Below are positions 1-5,312 of a DNA stretch of 6,507 bases, in pieces; position 1 is the stretch's first letter; each line of letters starts with the position of its first letter. The stretch covers positions 1-6,507 of the forward strand of contig JAKLIL010000109.1 of assembly GCA_022709625.1 (NCBI GenBank), given 5' to 3'. The translations under genes and the position numbers were made by a program. The notes under the pieces were generated by a model, which ran no database searches, was not told where the DNA came from, and worked only from the letters and a program-made list of their open reading frames with translations. The stretch comes from Verrucomicrobiota bacterium (GTDB lineage Bacteria > Verrucomicrobiota > Kiritimatiellia > CAIQIC01 > Lenti-01).

Positions 1-994
1 TCAGGGCGGAGAAAACCACGCCGTCCTCGTCGTCGTTCGGCACCGGCTGGGCGATGTCGTTGTCGTCGCCCAAGGCGGCCGCTTCCGGCTGGCCGTCCGT
101 TTCCGGATCCGGCGCATCCGCGGCATCCCCGAGCCATGGACCGCCAACCGCCATCGCGTGCCGCGCCCCGTTGTTGGCCAGCAGCGTCGGATAGGTCGGA
201 TCGATGGCGTCGCCGAAATCGAGGCGCGCATCTTCGGCCGCCACCTGGAGCAGATAGTCTTCGGTCTCGCCGTATTCGAATTCGCCCGCGCCGTTCCAGG
301 GCTGCGGCACCGGCCGTTCGGACACGGTGAAGCGGCACCAGACGTGGCCGGCATGGGGGCCAATGCTGAAAGGCGGCGGCTGCAAGGCCGACAACGGACC
401 ATTGAATCCCGCCGGCACCGGGAAATCGACCAGCACGTGTTCGGGCGCAGGCGCGCCGGCCGGCGGGCAGACCGCGTTGCCGCCCCAGACGCCGTTCCGG
501 TCCCAATCCACCAGCACGTTCACGAACACCTCTGCCTGCAGGGCGTTGACCACGACGACGTCCACGTTGGCGCCCCAGACGGCCGACTGGCACGGCCCGC
601 CCAGCCAGCCGCCCGGCGGGGTGCACAACACGATGCGCTCGGAGCCCGCCGCCCCCACGATGGTATAGGCCGGCGGAAACATGAGGCCGGCGTCGCCGTC
701 GGCGAAACATTCGTCGTTGTCGTAGGGACTGAACGAGGCGCAGGCCCCGGCGTTGCCGTCCACTTCCACATCCCGGCTGCCCCCGAAATGGGCGCCGCTT
801 TGGTTGTGCTGGACCCAGTTGGTGGCGGTGGTCGGCGCCCGGCACGTGGGAAACCCGCCCACGATGCCACTGTCCGGATAGGCCAGGACCTTGTCCGGCG
901 CATCGCCGTAATCGGCCTCCTGTCCCGGCGCGGAATCCCCGCCAAACACGAACATGCCAACGCACAACCCCGCCAACGCCCACGTTGCTTTCAC
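1..994 (-). CDS. Secreted GEVED-domain protein, N-terminal part (runs off left edge)
   Basis: This minus-strand frame is open for 331 codons from a GTG at 994 to the window edge with no stop, so only the N-terminus is present. The start is set by an AAGGAG seven bases upstream. Residues 1 to about 23 look like a signal peptide: Lys2, a hydrophobic stretch at 5-18, then a small-residue cleavage area. The mature protein opens with DYGDAPD (28-34). Residues 155-250 carry the marks of a GEVED domain: a calcium-site-like DWDRNGVW (163-170), WCRFTVSE (219-226) and GETEDYLL (242-249). A second unit begins at 258 with LDFGDAIDPTYPTLLANNGA and ends in an Asp-rich DDEDGVVF (321-328). Six or more cysteines suggest disulfides outside the cytoplasm. 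In this family such modules recur in large surface or secreted proteins; binding or adhesion is inference. The C-terminal anchor, if any, is outside the window. Confidence 0.82.
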   Translation of the reverse strand, partial: MKATWALAGLCVGMFVFGGDSAPGQEADYGDAPDKVLAYPDSGIVGGFPTCRAPTTATNWVQHNQSGAHFGGSRDVEVDGNAGACASFSPYDNDECFADGDAGLMFPPAYTIVGAAGSERIVLCTPPGGWLGGPCQSAVWGANVDVVVVNALQAEVFVNVLVDWDRNGVWGGNAVCPPAGAPAPEHVLVDFPVPAGFNGPLSALQPPPFSIGPHAGHVWCRFTVSERPVPQPWNGAGEFEYGETEDYLLQVAAEDARLDFGDAIDPTYPTLLANNGARHAMAVGGPWLGDAADAPDPETDGQPEAAALGDDNDIAQPVPNDDEDGVVFSAL

Positions 995-1001
995 GCCGAC
1001 T

Positions 1002-1007
1002 CTCCTT
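1002..1007 (-). promoter_or_regulatory. Ribosome binding site deciding a GTG start
   Basis: AAGGAG on the minus strand lies seven bases before the GTG at 994. The next in-frame ATG is codon 14, inside the hydrophobic segment of the signal peptide. The GTG is therefore the better start, because it keeps the Lys2 charge and the full hydrophobic core. Confidence 0.7.
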
Positions 1008-1080
1008 GTTGTTACGCTGGGAACTGCCGGGCCTGCGCCCGCCAACCGGATCTGACACCGAAGCATCCCCAACCAAGCGC

Positions 1081-1099
1081 AAACTCTACGGAGGAGTTT
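1081..1099. repeat. Short inverted repeat (AAACTC / GAGTTT)
   Basis: AAACTC at 1081-1086 pairs with GAGTTT at 1094-1099 around a 7-base loop, and one G-T wobble can extend the stem inward. On the minus strand the 3' arm ends in TTT followed by GCGC, so it only weakly resembles an intrinsic terminator for the upstream nupC gene. It could equally be a leader structure of the gene that starts at 994. No function can be assigned from sequence alone. Confidence 0.35.
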
Positions 1100-1110
1100 C
1101 CGCAAAGTCA

Positions 1111-1138
1111 ATGGGCCGCGCGGCATGGGCCGCGCGGC
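1111..1138. repeat. Tandem 14-bp repeat forming a perfect GC hairpin
   Basis: The 14-mer ATGGGCCGCGCGGC occurs twice without a gap, at 1111-1124 and 1125-1138. Its last ten bases, GCCGCGCGGC, are a perfect palindrome, so the two copies can also pair with each other as a 10-bp stem (1115-1124 with 1129-1138) around a 4-base ATGG loop. It lies about 60 bases past the nupC stop and about 120 bases before the next start. It may stop or slow transcription from nupC, but there is no U-tract on either strand. Confidence 0.55.
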
Positions 1139-1169
1139 AGGCCACCCGCCGACATCCATTCCGGCGAAC

Positions 1170-1193
1170 GCGGCGCCGGCCGGCAGTCGCCGC
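1170..1193 (-). terminator. Possible terminator hairpin just after nupC
   Basis: GCGGCG (1170-1175) can pair with CGCCGC (1188-1193), with a self-complementary CCGGCCGG in the loop. On the minus strand the hairpin starts six bases after the nupC stop codon. Downstream bases are only weakly T-rich, so it is a poor canonical intrinsic terminator. It may instead act with the stronger hairpin at 1115-1138. Confidence 0.25.
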
Positions 1194-1199
1194 CCCCGT

Positions 1200-2456
1200 T
1201 TACGGCCGGACGACGATCCCGATCACGGCGCCGGTCAGCAGGGTGCCGATGGTGCCGGCGACCATGGCTTTGAAGCCCAGTGCGGCGATGGTCCGTTTGT
1301 GCGCGGGACACAGCGCCGTCAGCGTGCCCGCGAGAATGCCGATGCTGCTGAAGTTCGCGAACCCGCACAGCGCGTAGATGGTGATCAGGCGGCTGTGGAA
1401 CGAGAGCGCTTCCGGCGCCTGTTTCGCCAGCGCCAGATACGCCACGAATTCGTTGAAAACGGTCTTGAGCGCCATCAGTTCCCCCGCGGCCCGCGCCTCG
1501 CTCCAGGGGACGCCCACCAGCCACATCGCCGGCGCCATGAGCCATCCCAGCATGCGTTCCAGCGACAGCGGCACGGTCAAGGGGATGAGCCCCAGCGCGC
1601 GGTTCACCAGCGCAACCACGGCGATGATCGCCACCAGCATGATGGCGACGTTGACCATCACCTTGGCTCCGTCGTTCGCGCCCACCAGCAGCGCATCGAC
1701 CACGCCGTGGGTCTCGGCCTTCAGGTCGGGCACCTCGTGGCCCCCCTCGCCCGGTTCCGCCGGCACCATCAGGCGCGCGACCATGACCGCGGCTGGGGCG
1801 CTGATGATCGAGGCCACCACCAGATGCCCCAGCACGATGCCGGGCAGCGCCGGCTCGAGCATCGAGGCGTACACGATCATCAGCGAGCCGGAAATCGTCG
1901 TCATGCCCGCCGTCATCGTGCACATCAGCCCCGCCCGGCCCAGTTGGCCGACGTAGGGCTTGATGAGCAGCGGCGCGTCGCTCTGCCCCATGAACACGTT
2001 GGCGGCGACCACGACGCCCTCCGCTCCGCCGAGCCCCATCGTCCGGCGCAGCAGGCGCGCAAACAGCTCGACGATTTTCTGCATGACGCCGAAGTGGAAC
2101 AGCACCGCGCTCAGCGCCCCCACCACGATCAGCATCATCAGCGGCCCGAAGAAAAACAGCGCCGGCGCCGAGGAAAAACCTTCCTTGAGCGCGAAGGGCG
2201 CGTCGCCGCCGGTCAAATAGCCGAACACGAAGGCGCCGCCCTCGTGGCTGGCGCGCTCGATCGCGCGCACCACGCGGTTCAGCTGGCCCAGGAGTTGCTG
2301 GCACACCGGTACCTTTACCATCAGCAGCGCAATGCCGAACTGCAGCCCCAGGCCCCACCCGACCGTTTTCCATTCCACCCGCCGCCGGTTTTCGCTGAGC
2401 GCCCAGCTCACGAGCACCAGCACCGCCATCCCCAGCAATCCACGCAATATCCACAT
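1200..2456 (-). CDS. nupC: Concentrative nucleoside transporter (CNT/NupC family)
   Basis: A 418-residue inner-membrane symporter, the usual length for bacterial CNT proteins, which import nucleosides with Na+ or H+. Hydrophobic segments lie near residues 3-20, 33-48, 97-122, 176-228, 265-285, 300-315, 355-380 and 390-416. The family signatures are all visible: GQSDAPLLIKPY (157-168) in the first re-entrant hairpin region, NEFVAY (335-340) and GFANFSSIGI (365-374). By comparison with the Vibrio cholerae CNT structure, Gln158, Glu336, Asn368 and Ser371 correspond to nucleoside-contacting residues. The residue normally Glu after Gln-Thr/Ser is Asp160 here. The ATG at 2456 is preceded by GAGGAG at seven-base spacing. 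It is transcribed alone, divergently from the lipid kinase gene, from a likely promoter at 2490-2517. Whether it prefers purine or pyrimidine nucleosides cannot be read from the sequence. Confidence 0.94.
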   Translation of the reverse strand: MWILRGLLGMAVLVLVSWALSENRRRVEWKTVGWGLGLQFGIALLMVKVPVCQQLLGQLNRVVRAIERASHEGGAFVFGYLTGGDAPFALKEGFSSAPALFFFGPLMMLIVVGALSAVLFHFGVMQKIVELFARLLRRTMGLGGAEGVVVAANVFMGQSDAPLLIKPYVGQLGRAGLMCTMTAGMTTISGSLMIVYASMLEPALPGIVLGHLVVASIISAPAAVMVARLMVPAEPGEGGHEVPDLKAETHGVVDALLVGANDGAKVMVNVAIMLVAIIAVVALVNRALGLIPLTVPLSLERMLGWLMAPAMWLVGVPWSEARAAGELMALKTVFNEFVAYLALAKQAPEALSFHSRLITIYALCGFANFSSIGILAGTLTALCPAHKRTIAALGFKAMVAGTIGTLLTGAVIGIVVRP

Positions 2457-2489
2457 GGCTTTTCTCCTCGGCCGCGACGCGGCAAGGGA

Positions 2490-2517
2490 ATACTAGACCC
2501 GCGGCCCGCCAGTTCAA
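2490..2517 (-). promoter_or_regulatory. Candidate sigma70-type promoter for nupC
   Basis: On the minus strand, TTGAAC (2512-2517, -35) and TAGTAT (2490-2495, -10) are separated by 16 bases. Each box matches the consensus at four of six positions. Transcription would begin near 2483, giving a leader of about 26 bases that includes the GAGGAG ribosome site at 2464-2469. This stretch is less GC-rich than its surroundings, which supports a promoter, but the call rests on pattern only. Confidence 0.4.
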
Positions 2518-2605
2518 CAAGGAATCCCAAGCCGCCGCAATCCCGTTGCACGCAAAACCGTCGGCGCCCCCACCAATTTCCTGTTCAGGCGAACCCCGGA
2601 TGGGG

Positions 2606-2611
2606 AATAAT
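2606..2611 (+). promoter_or_regulatory. Possible -10 box close to the lipid kinase start
   Basis: AATAAT matches the -10 consensus at five of six positions and stands out in GC-rich surroundings. No good -35 lies at the right distance; the nearest candidate, CTGTTC at 2581, has a 19-base spacer. A transcript from here would begin only a few bases before the ATG at 2624, which would explain the absent Shine-Dalgarno sequence. This is weak evidence. Confidence 0.22.
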
Positions 2612-2623
2612 CGGGCCAGCGCC

Positions 2624-3556
2624 ATGAGCCCGTTCCGTCCACTTGCCGCGCCCCGCAAGACGCTTGTGCTGGCCAACCCCAAATCGGGCCCCGGCTTTTC
2701 CGTCGACGCGCTCTGGCGCGCCATCGACGACCATTTCGGCGGCCCCGGCCGCGAGGTGCTCCGCGAAGTCAGCCGCGACGTCGACGACGGGCGCCGCAAG
2801 ACCGAACAGGCCCTGCGGGACGGCGTCGACACGGTGCTTGTCGCCGGCGGCGACGGCATGGTCAACAGCATCGGCGCCATCCTCGCCGGCACGCCCGCCG
2901 CGCTCGGGGTGATTCCCGCCGGCAGCGGCAACGGCTTCGCCCGCCACTTCGGCATCCCGCTCGCGCTACCCGCCGCGGTCGCGGCTCTGGCCTGCGCCGA
3001 CCGCCGCGCCATCGATGTCGGCCTTGCCAACGGCCGGCCGTTCTTCGTCACCTGCGGCATGGCGTGGGACGCCGCCATCGCCCGCGGCTTCGCGGCCTTT
3101 CCATTCCGCGGCATCCTGCCCTATGTTTTCGCCGCCGCCGCCGAACTCGTCGCCTACGTCCCCCAGCCCGTGGCGGTCTCGCTCGACGGCGGCCCGTGGC
3201 AAACCTTCGCCGAGCCCGTCATCTTCACCGTCGCCAATCTCACCCAATACGGCGGCGGCGCCCGCATCGCCCCCCGGGCGCAAGCCGACGACGGCCTGAT
3301 GGAAATGGTCGTGGTTCTCCGTTCGGATCTGCCCGTGGTGCTGATGAATCTGGGCCGCTTGTTCAACGGCACCCTCGATCGGCTGCCGCAGGTCCGCACG
3401 CACCGCTGCCGCACCCTCGACGTCCGCCGGGAAACCGCCGCCCCCATCCAACTCGACGGCGAACTCGTCCCGGCCGGCCGCGAAGTGGAAATCCGCCTGC
3501 GGCCGCGCGCGCTCGAAGTCCTCGTGCCCCGCGCCGCCGGCGCCGGTTTTACGTAG
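2624..3556 (+). CDS. Diacylglycerol kinase family lipid kinase (DagK/YegS/BmrU-like)
   Basis: A soluble or peripheral-membrane kinase that transfers phosphate from ATP to diacylglycerol or a related lipid hydroxyl. With the ATG at 2624 it has 310 residues, the usual family size. Visible motifs are NPKSG (18-22), the nucleotide-binding GGDGMVN (75-81), IPAGSGNGFARHFG (97-110), DDGLMEMVVV (222-231) and the C-terminal catalytic-region LDGE (277-280). GGDGM departs from the usual GGDGT, while the SGNG-aromatic/Leu-AR form of the third motif is a recognised variant. No Shine-Dalgarno sequence precedes any start. An ATG at 2600 and a TTG at 2546 are in frame and would add 8 or 26 unconserved residues, so 2624 is preferred because the family core begins about 12 residues later. 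The TAG stop lies inside a 19-bp tandem repeat. True substrate (diacylglycerol, phosphatidylglycerol or a sphingoid base) is unknown. Confidence 0.92.
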   Translation: MSPFRPLAAPRKTLVLANPKSGPGFSVDALWRAIDDHFGGPGREVLREVSRDVDDGRRKTEQALRDGVDTVLVAGGDGMVNSIGAILAGTPAALGVIPAGSGNGFARHFGIPLALPAAVAALACADRRAIDVGLANGRPFFVTCGMAWDAAIARGFAAFPFRGILPYVFAAAAELVAYVPQPVAVSLDGGPWQTFAEPVIFTVANLTQYGGGARIAPRAQADDGLMEMVVVLRSDLPVVLMNLGRLFNGTLDRLPQVRTHRCRTLDVRRETAAPIQLDGELVPAGREVEIRLRPRALEVLVPRAAGAGFT

Positions 3557-3585
3557 CATGGAAAACTTTACGTAGCATGGAAAAC
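3548..3585. repeat. Perfect 19-bp tandem duplication across a stop codon
   Basis: TTTACGTAGCATGGAAAAC is present twice, head to tail, at 3548-3566 and 3567-3585 with no mismatch and no gap. The TAG stop of the lipid kinase gene (3554-3556) lies in the first copy. The unit is much richer in A and T than the flanking DNA and contains the 6-bp palindrome TACGTA. A recent slippage or duplication event, or part of a dispersed intergenic repeat family, are both possible. Confidence 0.9.
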
Positions 3586-3601
3586 TCCGCTTGCCGCGAT
3601 T

Positions 3602-3615
3602 CCCCCGCGCGGGGG
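3602..3615. terminator. Palindrome between convergent genes, possible bidirectional terminator
   Basis: CCCCCGCGCGGGGG is a perfect 14-base palindrome that can fold as a 5-bp G:C stem with a GCGC loop. It lies 45 bases after the stop of the lipid kinase gene (plus strand) and 8 bases after the stop of the response regulator gene (minus strand), where a shared terminator would be expected. No U-tract follows on either strand, so its efficiency as an intrinsic terminator is uncertain. Confidence 0.35.
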
Positions 3616-3623
3616 CGAAACGG

Positions 3624-4301
3624 CTAGAGGGCGGGCGGGCGGAGGGCGGCGTCCTGCGCGCGCTTGTAGTCGGTGGCCTGCACGAGCACTTCGGCGAATG
3701 AGGCGCAGCCGAGCTTGCGCTTGATGTTGGCGCGGTGGACGTCGACGGTGCGGCCGCTGAGGCCGAACTTTTCGGCGATGTCGCGGGTGGAGAGGCCGCC
3801 GCCGATGGCGTAGAGGATTTCGCTTTCGCGCGCGGTGAGGCCGGCAACGCCGCCGGCGGGCTTTTCGGCGGCGCCGGGGTGGCCGGCGAGCAGTTCCGCG
3901 GTGGCGGGGCTCAGGTAGGTCTGGCCCGCGAACACTCGGCGGAGGGCGGCGACGAGCGCGTCTTCGGCCTGATCCTTCATGACATAGCCTTGAGCGCCGG
4001 CGCGCAGGGCCTTTTCGGCGTAGACAGTTTCGTCGTGCATCGAGAGGACGAGAATCTTGCCGGGGTAGCCCTGGGCGCGGGCGTCGCGAATCCAGTCGAG
4101 GCCGCTGCGGTCGCGCAGGGACAGATCGAGCACCACGCCGTCGGGCGCGAGCGCGGCGAGGGCCGCGAGGCCTTCCTCGTAGGTGCCGGCTTCGCCGCCG
4201 ACGGCGAAATCGGGTTCGCGCGCCAGCAGGGCGGCGAGGCCCTGGCGCACGATGGCGTGGTCGTCCACCAGCAGGAGGGTTTGCTTTCCGAAGGCGGACA
4301 C
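3624..4301 (-). CDS. NarL/FixJ-type two-component response regulator
   Basis: A 225-residue cytoplasmic transcription regulator, full length for the family. The receiver domain (about 7-123) has the acidic pair Asp13-Asp14, phospho-acceptor Asp59 in VVLDLSL, Ser87 at the switch position and Lys109 in the conserved MK. After a linker at about 140-153, the LuxR-type helix-turn-helix spans about 155-203, with LTARESEIL at 155-163 and recognition-helix region GRTVDVHRANIKRKL at 183-197. All phosphorylation residues are intact, so it should be switchable. It starts with GTG, supported by AAGGA nine bases upstream, and it lies 12 bases after gpsA, so it is the last gene of the metA-gpsA operon. No histidine kinase is encoded in the window, so its partner and target genes are unknown. 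Confidence 0.95.
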   Translation of the reverse strand: MSAFGKQTLLLVDDHAIVRQGLAALLAREPDFAVGGEAGTYEEGLAALAALAPDGVVLDLSLRDRSGLDWIRDARAQGYPGKILVLSMHDETVYAEKALRAGAQGYVMKDQAEDALVAALRRVFAGQTYLSPATAELLAGHPGAAEKPAGGVAGLTARESEILYAIGGGLSTRDIAEKFGLSGRTVDVHRANIKRKLGCASFAEVLVQATDYKRAQDAALRPPAL

Positions 4302-4310
4302 GGCGCGGGG

Positions 4311-4315
4311 TCCTT
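4311..4315 (-). promoter_or_regulatory. Ribosome binding site overlapping the gpsA stop codon
   Basis: AAGGA on the minus strand (4311-4315) shares two bases with the gpsA TAA at 4314-4316 and lies nine bases before the GTG of the response regulator gene at 4301. This arrangement suggests translation of the regulator is coupled to ribosomes finishing gpsA. Confidence 0.65.
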
Positions 4316-5312
4316 AGTCGCGTTCGGCGCGGGGGTCGCGGCGCATAAGTTCGACCACGGCGTCCTTCGGCCGCTTGCCGCGGTGGAGAATGGCGTCGAC
4401 CTGCTCGACGACGGGGACGGCCACGCCGGCCTCGCGGGCGAGCGCCAGCGCCGTCCGGCAAGTCCACACGCCTTCGGCCACCTGTTCCATGCCGGCGAGA
4501 ATCTCCGCCAGGCTCTCGCCGCGCCCGAGGCGTTCGCCGACGGTGCGGTTGCGGCTCTGCGAGCTCATGCAGGTGACCATGAGGTCGCCGACGCCGCTGA
4601 GGCCGTAGAAGGTTTGCGGATGGGCGCCGAGGGCCGCGCCGAGGCGCGTCATCTCGGCGAGGCCGCGGGTGATCAGCGCGGCCTTGGCGTTCTGGCCGAA
4701 ACCAAGGCCGTCGCACACGCCGGCGGCGAGCGCGATCACGTTCTTGAGCGCGCCGCCCAGTTCGACGCCGCGCACGTCGTCGCTGGTATACACGCGGAAG
4801 ACGTCGCCGGAGAAGAGGTCCTGAAAGCGCTGCGCGACGGCGGCATCGGCGCAAGCGACGGTAACCGCTGTGGGCACGCCGCGGGCGGTTTCGGGCGCAA
4901 TGCTCGGGCCGGAGAGCGCGGCGGGCGTCTTGGTTTCCCAGAGTTCGGCGAGGATTTCGGTCATCCGTTCCCGGGTGGCTTCGTCGAAGCCCTTGGTGGC
5001 GCTGACGACGGGCGGCGCGCCGGCGGCGCGGTAGGCCGGCGCGAACTGTTCGAGCGTGGCGCGCACGTAGCGCGAGGGCACCGCGAGGACGACGGCTTCG
5101 GCGCCGGCGAGCGCTTCGTCCGGTTCGGCGGTCCATTCGATGGCGGCCGGCAGTTCGACGCCGGGCAGGAACTTGCGGTTGGCGCGCGTGCGGCGGATCT
5201 CGGCGACGTAGGCTTTGTCGGGCCCCCAGACGCGCGGGGCGTGGCCGTTGCGGAGGAGCGCGAGCGCGAGGGCGGTGCCCCACCCGCCGTCGCCGAGAAA
5301 CGCCACGTTCAT
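4314..5312 (-). CDS. gpsA: Glycerol-3-phosphate dehydrogenase [NAD(P)+] GpsA
   Basis: A 332-residue cytoplasmic enzyme that reduces dihydroxyacetone phosphate to sn-glycerol 3-phosphate, the backbone of phospholipids. The N-terminal Rossmann fold begins at once with GDGGWG (7-12). The substrate-site lysines are Lys107 in SATKGF and the catalytic Lys190 in ELGGALKNVIA. Asp243 in GLSGVGDL and Arg254-Asn255 in SRNRTVG also match the family. SGPSIAPETARGVPTAV (134-150) is a slightly altered form of the usual SGPS-x-A-x-EV block. The ATG at 5312 is chosen because the dinucleotide fold starts within five residues; the frame stays open further upstream, but that region encodes MetA in another frame. 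The start overlaps the metA stop as ATGA, so the two are translationally coupled. Length and motifs all match the family, so this is the firmest call in the window. Confidence 0.97.
   Translation of the reverse strand: MNVAFLGDGGWGTALALALLRNGHAPRVWGPDKAYVAEIRRTRANRKFLPGVELPAAIEWTAEPDEALAGAEAVVLAVPSRYVRATLEQFAPAYRAAGAPPVVSATKGFDEATRERMTEILAELWETKTPAALSGPSIAPETARGVPTAVTVACADAAVAQRFQDLFSGDVFRVYTSDDVRGVELGGALKNVIALAAGVCDGLGFGQNAKAALITRGLAEMTRLGAALGAHPQTFYGLSGVGDLMVTCMSSQSRNRTVGERLGRGESLAEILAGMEQVAEGVWTCRTALALAREAGVAVPVVEQVDAILHRGKRPKDAVVELMRRDPRAERD

Noticed and set aside
158..1273. Plus-strand open frame of about 371 codons opposite the GEVED gene
   Set aside because: Arg/Ala/His-rich shadow. 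The opposite strand has a ribosome site, a signal peptide and GEVED motifs in frame.
1125..2627. Plus-strand open frame of about 500 codons opposite nupC
   Set aside because: The translation is His/Arg/Gln/Asp-rich and without domain features, while the opposite strand encodes a complete transporter with conserved motifs.
1108..3114. Minus-strand open frame of about 668 codons spanning nupC and the lipid kinase
   Set aside because: It overlaps two well-supported genes in wrong frames, and its residues are the typical Arg/Ala/Gly filler of shifted GC-rich codons.
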